Positions 53,652 to 61,823 of a DNA stretch of 64,000 bases are shown here, in pieces; the first letter of the stretch is position 1, and every line of letters begins with the position of its first letter. The position numbers and the translations under genes were made by a program. The stretch comes from Rhizobium sp. GN54 (GTDB lineage: Bacteria > Pseudomonadota > Alphaproteobacteria > Rhizobiales > Rhizobiaceae): assembly GCF_021026345.1 (NCBI RefSeq), contig NZ_JAJNCZ010000004.1, forward strand, positions 124,001 through 188,000. The letters are read 5' to 3'. The notes under the pieces were generated by a model. It was not told where the DNA came from, searched no databases, and was given only the letters and a program-made list of their open reading frames with translations.

Positions 53652-54959
53652 ATGACTTTCAAGAGACGTGATTTTCTTGCAGCATCCGCCGCTGCCGCCG
53701 GCATTGCCGGCCTCGGCATCCGGCCGTCCTTCGCGCAGGCCGCCGAGCCGGTCTACAAGCCCGAGGAAGGCGCAAGCCTCAGGCTCCTGCGCTGGACGCC
53801 CTTCGTCAAGGGCGACGAGGACGCCTGGCTCGCCAACACCGCGAAGTTCACCGAGGCGACCGGCGTCGAGGTCCGCATCGACAAGGAGAGCTGGGAGGAC
53901 ATCCGCCCGAAGGCTGCGGTTGCCGCCAATGTCGGCTCCGGCCCGGACATGGTGATGTGCTGGTTTGACGATGCGCACCAGTATCCCGACAAGCTCGTCG
54001 ACATGACCGAGCTCGCCAACTATCTCGGCGGCAAGTATGGCGGCTGGTACGACGGCATGAAGGGCTATGCCGCCCGTGACGACAAGTTCATCGCCATCCC
54101 GCTGACGGCGATCGGCAACGCGGTGGTCTATCGCGACAGCCACATGAAGGCCGCCGGCTTCAACGAGTTCCCGAACGACACCGACGGCTTCCTCGAACTC
54201 TGCAAGGCGATGAAGGCCAAGGGCACGCCCGCAGGCTTCCCACACGGCAAGGCCGTCGGCGACGGCAACAACTATGCGCACTGGCTGCTCTGGAGCCATG
54301 GCGGCAAGATGGTGGACGAGAGCGGCGCCGTCACCATCAACAGCCCGGAGACGCTGAAGGCGATCAACTATGCCAAGGCGCTCTACGAGACCTTCATCCC
54401 CGGCACGGAGAGCTGGCAGGACATCAACAACAACCGCGCCTTCCTGGCCGGCCAGGTGTCGCTGATCGCCAACGGCGTCTCGGTCTATTATGCGGCGCAG
54501 AACGACCCGGCGCTGGCGGAGATCGCCGCCGACATCCGCTCGACCAACTTCCCGATCGGCCCGATCGGCCAGAGCGTGGAACTGCACCAGACCAGCTCGC
54601 TGCTCTTGTTCAGCCACACCAAGTATCCGGAAGCGGCCAAGGCCTACATCAAGTTCATGATGGAGGCCGACCAGATGAACTCGTGGATCTCTTCGGCGAG
54701 CGGCTATTGCTGCCAGCCGCTCAAGGCGTTCGCCGAGAACCCGGTCTGGACCTCCTCGCCGATCCTGGCTCCCTATGCCAAGGCGTCCGAGACGCTTCGT
54801 CCGAACGGCTATGCCGGACCTCTCGGCTATGCATCCGCCGGCACGATGGCCGACTACGTGCTGGTCGACATGTTCGCCGCAGCCGTGACCGGGCAGATGA
54901 CGCCGGAAGAGGCCATGGTCGAGGCCGAGCGCCGGGCCAACCGCTACTATCGCGTCTAA
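53652..54959 (+). CDS. Carbohydrate ABC transporter substrate-binding protein (family 1), Tat leader
   Basis: This 435-residue periplasmic protein has a twin-arginine leader (MTFKRRDFLAASAAAAGIAGLG) and a class-1 sugar-binding fold (LRLLRWTPFVKGDEDAWLANTAKFTEATGVEV; AANVGSGPDMVMCWFDDAHQYPDKLVDMT; LFSHTKYPEAAKAYIKFMM). GAGGAGGAAC lies before the ATG. Class-1 proteins bind sugars, polyols and glycosides; the ligand here could be a tetritol, an acid sugar or a precursor, judged only from the operon. Confidence 0.92.
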   Translation: MTFKRRDFLAASAAAAGIAGLGIRPSFAQAAEPVYKPEEGASLRLLRWTPFVKGDEDAWLANTAKFTEATGVEVRIDKESWEDIRPKAAVAANVGSGPDMVMCWFDDAHQYPDKLVDMTELANYLGGKYGGWYDGMKGYAARDDKFIAIPLTAIGNAVVYRDSHMKAAGFNEFPNDTDGFLELCKAMKAKGTPAGFPHGKAVGDGNNYAHWLLWSHGGKMVDESGAVTINSPETLKAINYAKALYETFIPGTESWQDINNNRAFLAGQVSLIANGVSVYYAAQNDPALAEIAADIRSTNFPIGPIGQSVELHQTSSLLLFSHTKYPEAAKAYIKFMMEADQMNSWISSASGYCCQPLKAFAENPVWTSSPILAPYAKASETLRPNGYAGPLGYASAGTMADYVLVDMFAAAVTGQMTPEEAMVEAERRANRYYRV

Positions 54960-54978
54960 GCCCCCGCAGCCTCGCCAA

Positions 54979-55010
54979 GGGAAGGCGCGGACTCTCCCCC
55001 GCGCCTTCCC
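54979..55010 (+). promoter_or_regulatory. Strong stem-loop between binding-protein and permease genes
   Basis: A perfect 12-bp stem (GGGAAGGCGCGG with CCGCGCCTTCCC) surrounds an 8-base loop, 19 bases after the binding-protein stop. With no T-run it should favour a high ratio of binding protein to permease rather than full termination. Confidence 0.6.
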
Positions 55011-55078
55011 GGAACGCCCGCGCGGCGCCACCGGCGCCGCAGTGAAATTCCGTGCAACCGCATCGCCGGAGACGCCCG

Positions 55079-56011
55079 ATGACGACCGTATCCACGACCC
55101 AGCCGAAAGCGACGTCGGCGCCCTGGCTGCAGAACAACAACCTGCTCGGCTTCTTCTTCATGCTGCCGGCCGCCGTCTTTCTCGTCTGCTTTCTGACCTA
55201 TCCACTGGGTCTCGGCGTCTGGCTCGGCTTCACCGATACCCGCATCGGCCGCGACGGCGTGTTCATCGGGCTGGAAAACTACGTGTTCCTCTCACAGGAC
55301 AAGGTGTTCTGGCTCGCCGTCTTCAACACGCTGCTCTACACGCTGGTCGCCTCGATCCTGAAGTTCGCGCTCGGGCTGTGGCTGGCGCTGCTTTTGAACG
55401 AGAACCTGCCGATGAAGTCGTTCTTCCGCGCCATCGTGCTTCTGCCCTGGGTGGTGCCGACGGTGCTTTCGGCGCTGGCGTTCTGGTGGATCTTCGACAG
55501 CCAGTTCTCGATCCTGTCGTGGTCGCTGATGCGGCTCGGGCTGATCGACGGGCCGATCAACTTCCTGGGCGACCCGACCAATGCGCGCATGTCGGTGATC
55601 GCGGCAAATGTCTGGCGCGGCATCCCCTTCGTGGCGATCTCGCTGCTCGCCGGCCTGCAGACGATCCCCGCCTCGCTGCAGGAGGCGGCCTCGCTCGACG
55701 GCGCCACCAACTGGCAGCGCTTCCGCTATGTGACGCTGCCGATGCTGACGCCGATCATCGCCGTCGTGATGACGTTCTCGGTACTGTTCACCTTCACGGA
55801 CTTCCAGCTCATCTACGTGCTGACCAAGGGCGGGCCGGTAAATGCGACGCATCTGATGGCGACGCTGTCCTTCCAACGCGGCATCCCCGGCGGGCAACTC
55901 GGCGAGGGGGCTGCGATCGCGGTCGCCATGATCCCGTTCCTGCTTGCCGCCATCATGTTCAGCTTCTTCGGTCTGCAGCGCCGCAAATGGCAGCAGGGCG
56001 GCCAGGATTGA
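55079..56011 (+). CDS. Carbohydrate ABC transporter permease (MalF/UgpA type)
   Basis: This 310-residue permease has six hydrophobic segments (NNLLGFFFMLPAAVFLVCFLTYPLGLGVWLGF first). The coupling-loop EAA motif is LQEAASLDGATNWQRFRYVTLPMLTPI. The ATG at 55079 has GGAGA just upstream; the frame is open 27 bases further back. The partner permease follows after 13 bases. Confidence 0.93.
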   Translation: MTTVSTTQPKATSAPWLQNNNLLGFFFMLPAAVFLVCFLTYPLGLGVWLGFTDTRIGRDGVFIGLENYVFLSQDKVFWLAVFNTLLYTLVASILKFALGLWLALLLNENLPMKSFFRAIVLLPWVVPTVLSALAFWWIFDSQFSILSWSLMRLGLIDGPINFLGDPTNARMSVIAANVWRGIPFVAISLLAGLQTIPASLQEAASLDGATNWQRFRYVTLPMLTPIIAVVMTFSVLFTFTDFQLIYVLTKGGPVNATHLMATLSFQRGIPGGQLGEGAAIAVAMIPFLLAAIMFSFFGLQRRKWQQGGQD

Positions 56012-56024
56012 GGGGAGAGAGACG

Positions 56025-56927
56025 ATGAACACGACCACCACCAAGATCCAGCCCGACGTCCTGACCGACAATGCCGAGGGGATGAGCTACCTCAACCGCC
56101 TGCCGCGGCGGGTCGTCACGCTCTACCTGCCGATGGCCGTCTTCGTCTTCGTGCTGCTGTTTCCGTTCTACTGGATGGCGATCACGGCAATAAAGCCGAA
56201 CGCGCAGCTGACCGACTACAACAACTACAGCCCGTTCTGGGTGGTGGGGCCGACGCTGGACCACATCAAGTACCTCCTGTTCGAAACCTCCTATCCGGGC
56301 TGGCTGTGGAACACGATGCTGGTCGCGGTCTGCTCGACCTTCCTGTCGCTGGCGGCCTCGGTCTTCGGTGCCTATGCGATCGAGCGCGTGCGCTTCACCG
56401 GTGCGCGGCCGGTCGGGCTGATGATCTTCCTCGCCTATCTGGTGCCGCCGTCGATCCTGTTCATCCCGCTCGCCTTCATCGTCTTCAAGCTCGGCATGTA
56501 CGATACGAAGCTGGCGCTGATCTTCACCTACCCGACGTTCCTCATCCCCTTCTGCACCTGGCTCCTGATGGGCTACTTTCGCTCGATCCCGTTCGAGCTG
56601 GAGGAAAGCGCGCTGGTCGACGGCGCATCGCGCTGGCAGATCCTGGTGAAGATCATCCTGCCGCTCGCCGTGCCCGGATTGATCTCGGCCGGCATCTTCG
56701 CCTTCACCCTGTCCTGGAACGAATTCATCTATGCGCTCACCTTCATCCAGTCGTCGGAGAACAAGACGGTGCCCGTCGGCGTACTGACGGAGCTCGTGCG
56801 CGGCGACGTGTTCGAATGGGGATCACTGATGGCCGGCGCTCTGTTCGGCTCGCTGCCCGTCGTGATCCTCTATTCCTTCTTCGTCGACTACTACGTGTCG
56901 TCGATGACGGGCGCGGTGAAGGAATAG
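56025..56927 (+). CDS. Carbohydrate ABC transporter permease (MalG/UgpE type)
   Basis: This 300-residue permease has the coupling motif LEESALVDGASRWQILVKIILPLAVPGLISAGIF and the late SWNEFIYALTFIQSSENKTVPVG typical of MalG proteins. GGGGAGAGA precedes the ATG at 56025. Its N-terminal cytoplasmic tail (about 40 residues) is longer than usual. Confidence 0.93.
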   Translation: MNTTTTKIQPDVLTDNAEGMSYLNRLPRRVVTLYLPMAVFVFVLLFPFYWMAITAIKPNAQLTDYNNYSPFWVVGPTLDHIKYLLFETSYPGWLWNTMLVAVCSTFLSLAASVFGAYAIERVRFTGARPVGLMIFLAYLVPPSILFIPLAFIVFKLGMYDTKLALIFTYPTFLIPFCTWLLMGYFRSIPFELEESALVDGASRWQILVKIILPLAVPGLISAGIFAFTLSWNEFIYALTFIQSSENKTVPVGVLTELVRGDVFEWGSLMAGALFGSLPVVILYSFFVDYYVSSMTGAVKE

Positions 56928-56970
56928 CCCGCGTGTCTTTCAGCGCTTCTTTTCAAGGATGGATTTGCCG

Positions 56971-57717
56971 ATGAACCGGATTGATCTTGCAGGCCAGCAC
57001 GCCGTCATCACCGGTGGCGCGCAAGGGCTGGGTTTCGCCATGGCCCGGCGCATGGTGGCCTCGGGGGCGAAGGTGACGCTCTGGGACATGGACGCTCCGC
57101 TTCTGGAAAAGGCGGCGGCGGCGCTCGGTGAACAGGCGCGTGCGGTTCGCGTCGACGTGACGGACTGGAATGCGGTCGAGGCGGCGGCGGCAGAAACGGC
57201 CTCGGGCGGCAGGCCGATTTCGATCGTCGTCAATTCGGCCGGCATCGCCGGTCCGGCGGCAGCGCTCGACGTCTACGACGTCGCGACCTGGAAGAAGATC
57301 GTCGACGTCAACCTGCACGGCACCTTCCACGTCTGCCGGGCGATCGTGCCGGGCATGAAGGCGCGCAACTACGGGCGGATCGTCAACATCGCCTCGATCG
57401 CCGGCAAGGAGGGCAATCCGAATGCGTCCGCCTATTCGGCTTCGAAGGCGGGCGTGATCGGGCTGACCAAGTCGCTCGGCAAGGAACTGGCCTCCTACGA
57501 CATTGCCGTCAACTGCATCACGCCGGCCACGGCCGAGACGCGCATCCTCGAGCAACTGACGCCGGAGTTCATCGAATACATGCGTTCGCGCATTCCGCGC
57601 GGACGGTTCCTCGAGGTCGAGGAGGCCGCCTCGATGGTGGCCTGGCTGGTGTCGAAGGAGAACAGCTTCACCACGGCCGCCGTGTTCGACCTTTCGGGCG
57701 GACGGGCGACCTACTGA
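56971..57717 (+). CDS. Short-chain dehydrogenase/reductase, acid-sugar cluster
   Basis: This 248-residue classical SDR has a cofactor loop (AVITGGAQGLGFAMARRMVASGA), NSAG (VVNSAGIAGP), Ser in NIASIAGKEG and Y-x-x-x-K in SAYSASKAGVIGLTKSLGKE. The end AAVFDLSGGRATY is the SDR family terminus. The ATG at 56971 is favoured by the AAGGAT spacing and family N-terminus; an ATG at 56959 adds 4 residues. It closes the importer operon and probably oxidises or reduces the imported compound. Confidence 0.88.
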   Translation: MNRIDLAGQHAVITGGAQGLGFAMARRMVASGAKVTLWDMDAPLLEKAAAALGEQARAVRVDVTDWNAVEAAAAETASGGRPISIVVNSAGIAGPAAALDVYDVATWKKIVDVNLHGTFHVCRAIVPGMKARNYGRIVNIASIAGKEGNPNASAYSASKAGVIGLTKSLGKELASYDIAVNCITPATAETRILEQLTPEFIEYMRSRIPRGRFLEVEEAASMVAWLVSKENSFTTAAVFDLSGGRATY

Positions 57718-57742
57718 ACGGACGGGGTGGCCGCTGTGGCGA

Positions 57743-58201
57743 TCAGGCCAGGCGCGCAATCACGCCGAGGGCGATGACGGCGGCGGCGAAGAAGTCGGTG
57801 AGCATGGCGATGTTCTCCGCCCTGCTGCGGCCCGTATTCATGGCGTGCTTGATGCCGGCGAGCCCCAGGTAGAGCCCGCCGGTGATGCCCGCAGGAACGA
57901 CCCAGGCCGGCTCCAGAAGCGTCAGCACCCCGACCAGTCCCATGGCGAGATTGCCGAAGCCGATCTCGGTCACGAGCTTCTCGGCTTCCGGGTCTTTGAT
58001 CCGGAAGATCGTCGTCGCCGTGAACGAGGGCTGCATCACCTGCCGAACGCCGGCGAGGAGGAGCCGGACGCCGACGATCCAGAACACGAACCATTTGCCG
58101 ATCAGAAACAACAGGCTGGCGTCTGTGCCGGACAGTTGCTCGATCAGGATCGAGGCGATCGGAAGGACGACCATCAGGGCCAAGAGCATCAGCAGGTACA
58201 T
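57743..58201 (-). CDS. Small integral membrane protein of unknown function
   Basis: This 152-residue protein has four hydrophobic segments: MYLLMLLALMVVLPIASILIEQL, FLIGKWFVFWIVGVRLLLAGV, FGNLAMGLVGVLTLLEPAW plus VVPAGITGGLYLGLAGI, and DFFAAAVIALGVIARLA. It may belong to the DUF6790 group, but I give no function. The ATG at 58201 is preceded by GGGGGA. A good promoter lies upstream, so it is a single-gene unit. Confidence 0.8.
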   Translation of the reverse strand: MYLLMLLALMVVLPIASILIEQLSGTDASLLFLIGKWFVFWIVGVRLLLAGVRQVMQPSFTATTIFRIKDPEAEKLVTEIGFGNLAMGLVGVLTLLEPAWVVPAGITGGLYLGLAGIKHAMNTGRSRAENIAMLTDFFAAAVIALGVIARLA

Positions 58202-58229
58202 CGGTATCCCCCGGTTTGCGCAGGATGCC

Positions 58230-58257
58230 ATCATAGATTGCGGAGGTTGTTGTACAA
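58230..58257 (-). promoter_or_regulatory. Candidate promoter of the small membrane protein gene
   Basis: On the reverse strand TTGTAC (58257-58252) and TATGAT (58235-58230) are separated by 16 bases, 29 bases upstream of the start codon. Confidence 0.5.
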
Positions 58258-58309
58258 GCGCTTTCTCATATAACGCGCCTGCCTTGATCGAGGCGCACTC
58301 CACCCGCGT

Positions 58310-59182
58310 TCAACCCAGCTCAAGCGTGGTGACGGCGAAGACGCCGGAGGTCTCCACCGCGGGAGGTGTGCCGCGGTACATGCGGGCCGTGACGAAGCCC
58401 CTTTGCAGGCCGCCGTCGGCGAGCATGCCGGAGAAGTGCTCGGCCGTTTCCGGAACGTCGAGATGGATCGTCGCGTCGCCGCATTCGGCGGTGAGGGCCG
58501 ACAGGAGCGTGCTTGCCCCCTGCGCGTCTTCGGCGAAGAGCGGCCCGATCTTGAAGCCGTCGCCGCAACGCCGCGCGACGCCGTAGCCGCGCACGATACC
58601 GTCGCGCACAAGCACGCGGGCGATCCGCGGGCTCTCCAGCCAGCGGGCCAGGAAGGCGGGGCGAGGAGCGGGGAAGAAGCGACGGTCGAAGGTTTCGATC
58701 GCCGGGGCGAGTTCAGGCTGCGGCGGGACTATGTCGCGGACGTTTCCGCCCGATGTCGTTGCCCATCTCGTCGCTTGTACCGGGCCGGGGCGGCCGCTCC
58801 AGCGCCAGGTCCGGTAGAGGGAGCAAAAGCCCATCCTCGTATAGTTCGCCTGCTGCTCGGGCACGCCGTCGAGGCCGATCGTGCGGCCTTCGAGACGGCG
58901 CATGCCCGCGTTCCACACCAGTCTTCCATAGCCGCGGCCTCGGCAATCCGGACGGCAGATATAGAGGCCGATGAAGCCAAAGTCTTCGCCATAGGCAACG
59001 GCCGAGATACCGGCGACCATGGCGCCGTCGACAAAAGCGCCGATGAAGCCTGCCGGGTCCGTGGCGTGGAAGGCAGGCGCGTCGGCAATGCCCGGGTTCC
59101 AGCCTTCGCCGGCGGCCCAGCCGAGCAACATTCCGGTTTCGGCCGGCGTCAGCGTCCGGATTTTGGATGCATCGTCGTTCAT
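58310..59182 (-). CDS. GNAT-family acetyltransferase, two-domain (YitH-like)
   Basis: This 290-residue protein has an N-terminal GNAT domain with the acetyl-CoA loop IGLYICRPDCRGRGYGRLVWNAGM (about 71-94) and the VPEQQANYTRMGF strand. A second, divergent acetyltransferase-like half follows (RVLVRDGIVRGYGVARRCGDGFKIGPLFAED). The substrate is unknown. It overlaps the racemase gene by 4 bases and is the last gene of the polyamine-type importer operon. Confidence 0.85.
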   Translation of the reverse strand: MNDDASKIRTLTPAETGMLLGWAAGEGWNPGIADAPAFHATDPAGFIGAFVDGAMVAGISAVAYGEDFGFIGLYICRPDCRGRGYGRLVWNAGMRRLEGRTIGLDGVPEQQANYTRMGFCSLYRTWRWSGRPGPVQATRWATTSGGNVRDIVPPQPELAPAIETFDRRFFPAPRPAFLARWLESPRIARVLVRDGIVRGYGVARRCGDGFKIGPLFAEDAQGASTLLSALTAECGDATIHLDVPETAEHFSGMLADGGLQRGFVTARMYRGTPPAVETSGVFAVTTLELG

Positions 59183-59925
59183 GCCGACAGGATGGCCTGC
59201 GGGGAGAAGATTTCAAGGGCGCCGCGATGGGGCTTGGCGACCGGCGTGGCGTAGGGGCCGCGCTTGGCGGTACGCAGGCCGAGCGCCACCAGCGCCTCGG
59301 CCTGCTTGACCGCGGCTGCGACGCCGTCGACGACCGGGACGCCGAACTCGGCCCTGAGCGCCGCCGTCAGGTCGGCCATGCCGGCGCAACCCAACACGAT
59401 CGCCTCCGTCCGGTCTTCGCGCAGCGCTGCGTCGATCTCGCTGCGCAGGCGATCGCGGGCGTTCGATTGCGGGTTCTCTAGCGACAGGACCGGGATGTCG
59501 GCGGCGCGGACGTTGCAACGCGCGGCCATGCCGTAGCGATGAACGAGATCGGCCACCGGCAGGCGCGAACGTTCCATGGTCGTGACGATGGTGAAGCGGC
59601 GGGCGATGAAGGAGGTCGCGGCAAGCGCCGCCTCGCAGATGCCGAGCACGGGAATGGCAGCGAGCGCGCGGCAGGCGTCCAGCCCGGTGTCGTCGAAACA
59701 GGCGATGATCGCGGCATCCGCGCCTTCGCGCTCAGCCCTTGCCAGTTCCAGGAGCAGGCCGGGCACGGCCAGCGCCTCGTCGTAGTAGCCCTCGATCGAC
59801 GCCGGTCCCATCGAAGAGGTCACGGCCACGATCTCGGTGCCCGAGGCGGCCGCGCGCCGGGCCGCGTCGGCGATCGTCTCCGTCATCGACGGGGTGGTGT
59901 TGGGATTGATGACTGCAATGCGCAT
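59179..59925 (-). CDS. Asp/Glu/hydantoin racemase family protein
   Basis: This 248-residue protein opens MRIAVINPNTTPSMTETI. Its two catalytic-type cysteines are C76 (AAIIACFDDTGLDA) and C180 (AIVLGCAGMADL), as in hydantoin and aspartate racemases. It may racemise an amino acid derivative brought in by the adjacent importer. It lies 12 bases after the permease gene and is coupled to the acetyltransferase gene. Confidence 0.88.
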   Translation of the reverse strand: MRIAVINPNTTPSMTETIADAARRAAASGTEIVAVTSSMGPASIEGYYDEALAVPGLLLELARAEREGADAAIIACFDDTGLDACRALAAIPVLGICEAALAATSFIARRFTIVTTMERSRLPVADLVHRYGMAARCNVRAADIPVLSLENPQSNARDRLRSEIDAALREDRTEAIVLGCAGMADLTAALRAEFGVPVVDGVAAAVKQAEALVALGLRTAKRGPYATPVAKPHRGALEIFSPQAILSA

Positions 59926-59937
59926 TTCGAAAAAGCC

Positions 59938-60756
59938 TCAAGCGCGCGTGCGGCGCCGGTTCAGATAGAAGATCGCGCCGACGGTGACGGCGATCACGAG
60001 GAACGAAAACAGCGTCGTCACCGTGCCGAGCGCATAGAGCACCGGCGTCGTGACGTTAGTGGTCATGGCGTAGATCTCGAGCGGCAGCGTGTTGTAGGTG
60101 CCGGCCGTCATCAGCGTGCGGGCGAACTCGTCATAGGAGAGCGAGAAGCCGAACAGGCCGACGCCGATCAGGCTGGGGGCGATCATCGGCAGGACGACAT
60201 GCAGGAAGGTCTGCCACGAACTGGCGCCGAGATCGCGCGCCGCCTCCTCGTAGGCCGGCGAGAAGCGGTTGAACACGGCGAACATGATCAGCACACCGAA
60301 GGGTAGCGTCCAGGTCAGTTGGGCGCCGAAGGCGGACGAGTACCACGCCGGCTGGATGCCGAGTTGCTGGAACAGGACACCGATGCCGAGCGAGACGATG
60401 ATGGAGGGAACGACGAGACTTGCGACGGAGAGATAGAAGAGCGGGGTGGCGCCGAGGAACCTGCGGCGGAAGGCGAGGCCCGCGAGCAGCGACACCAGCA
60501 CGGTAACCACCATTACCGACAGCCCGAGCGCCAGCGAGCGGCGGAAGCTGCCGCCGAAATCGCCGACGGCCTGTGTCTGCATCAGATTGGCGAACCAGTG
60601 TAGCGACACGCCGTTGAGCGGGAAGGTCAGGCCACCGTTCGGCCCCTGGAAGGACAGGATGATGATAGCCGACAGCGGCCCGTAGAGGAAGACGACGAAG
60701 AGCGCGAAGAAGATGGCCAGGACGTAGAACTCGCGGCTGCGGGGTTCCCTGTGCAT
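59938..60756 (-). CDS. ABC transporter permease (PotC type)
   Basis: This 272-residue permease has six hydrophobic segments and the coupling motif YEEAARDLGASSWQTFLHVVLPMIAPSLIGVGLF. It follows the PotB-type gene by one base. In PotABCD systems it is one half of the spermidine/putrescine channel; related systems carry other cationic amines, so the ligand is open. Confidence 0.92.
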   Translation of the reverse strand: MHREPRSREFYVLAIFFALFVVFLYGPLSAIIILSFQGPNGGLTFPLNGVSLHWFANLMQTQAVGDFGGSFRRSLALGLSVMVVTVLVSLLAGLAFRRRFLGATPLFYLSVASLVVPSIIVSLGIGVLFQQLGIQPAWYSSAFGAQLTWTLPFGVLIMFAVFNRFSPAYEEAARDLGASSWQTFLHVVLPMIAPSLIGVGLFGFSLSYDEFARTLMTAGTYNTLPLEIYAMTTNVTTPVLYALGTVTTLFSFLVIAVTVGAIFYLNRRRTRA

Positions 60757-60757
60757 G

Positions 60758-61669
60758 TCAGAGCTCCTTGCGGATATCGACGATGCGCAGGATGCCCGCC
60801 ACCATCATCAGGACGAGGACGAGCAACACGACCGCATTGGCGGCGGCTGCCGGATACTGCAGAAGCGACATCTGGTTCTTCATCATCAGCGCCACCGAGG
60901 CGCTCTGGCCGCCCGACATGACCTGTACGGTCGAGAAGTCGGCCATCACCAGCGTGACCACGAAGATGGTGCCGATGGCCATGCCGGGCTTGGCGAGCGG
61001 CAGGATGACGTTGATCAGCACCTGGAAGCTTGACGCGCCGGCATCGCGGGCGGCTTCCACCAGCGCGCGGTCGATGCGCATCAGCGTGTTGAAGATCGGC
61101 GTGACCATGAACAGCGTGTAGAGATGCACCATGGCGAGAACGACGGCGAAGTCGGAATAGAGCAGCCATTCGACCGGCGCGGAGACCAGGCCGGCCTCGA
61201 CCAGTGCCGAGTTGACCAGGCCGTTGCGTCCGAGAACCGGGATCCACGAGATCATGCGGATGATGTTCGACGTCAGGAACGGAACGGTGCAAATGAGGAA
61301 CAGCACCATCTGCATGGAGGAGGTGCGGACGTGGAACGCCAGAAAATAGGCGACCCAGAAGCCGACGAAGAGCGTGATCAGCCAGACGATGACGGCGAAC
61401 TTGAGCGTGTTGAGATAGGTCTGCCACGTCACCCAGGATCCGAGCGTCTCGGTATAATTGAAGGTGACGAAATCGGGGTACATGGCCGCGAAGTCGTAGT
61501 CCCAGAAGCTGACGACGGCGATGAGCAGCAACGGCAGCAGCAGGAAGGCGCCGAGGATCAGAAAGAGCGGCAACGCCTGCAGGTAGGCGGCAAATGTCGG
61601 TGGAAAGCGGAAGCCCTCGCTCCTTGCTCTCTGTGGCTTGTCCGTTTCGGTGGATGTCATGGTAGCCAT
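60758..61669 (-). CDS. ABC transporter permease (PotB type)
   Basis: This 303-residue permease has a longer N-terminal tail (MATMTSTETDKPQRARSEGF). The coupling motif is LVEAARDAGASSFQVLINVILPLAKPGMAIGTIF. It pairs with the PotC-type protein. The RIME-like repeat lies between it and the binding-protein gene upstream. Confidence 0.92.
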   Translation of the reverse strand: MATMTSTETDKPQRARSEGFRFPPTFAAYLQALPLFLILGAFLLLPLLLIAVVSFWDYDFAAMYPDFVTFNYTETLGSWVTWQTYLNTLKFAVIVWLITLFVGFWVAYFLAFHVRTSSMQMVLFLICTVPFLTSNIIRMISWIPVLGRNGLVNSALVEAGLVSAPVEWLLYSDFAVVLAMVHLYTLFMVTPIFNTLMRIDRALVEAARDAGASSFQVLINVILPLAKPGMAIGTIFVVTLVMADFSTVQVMSGGQSASVALMMKNQMSLLQYPAAAANAVVLLVLVLMMVAGILRIVDIRKEL

Positions 61670-61685
61670 TGTCGCTTCCCTGGTT

Positions 61686-61740
61686 GGCCCTCATCCGCCC
61701 TGCCGGGCACCTTCTCCCCGCAAACGGGGAGAAGGAAATG
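61686..61740. repeat. RIME-like rhizobial intergenic palindrome
   Basis: Two hairpins lie side by side: GCCC-TGCC-GGGC (61697-61708) and a perfect 11-bp stem CCTTCTCCCCG/CGGGGAGAAGG with loop CAAA (61710-61735). The run CCCTCATCCGCCCTGCC followed by CCTTCTCCCCG is characteristic of the abundant RIME-type intergenic elements of rhizobia. It has inserted, or been kept, between the binding-protein and permease genes of the importer operon. Confidence 0.75.
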
Positions 61741-61823
61741 CGTGGCAACCGCCGACCGCCCAACGTCTCCGGCCGGGCACGTCCCGCTCGCCGTTCACGA
61801 GGGGCAGCGGCACTTGCCGACCC

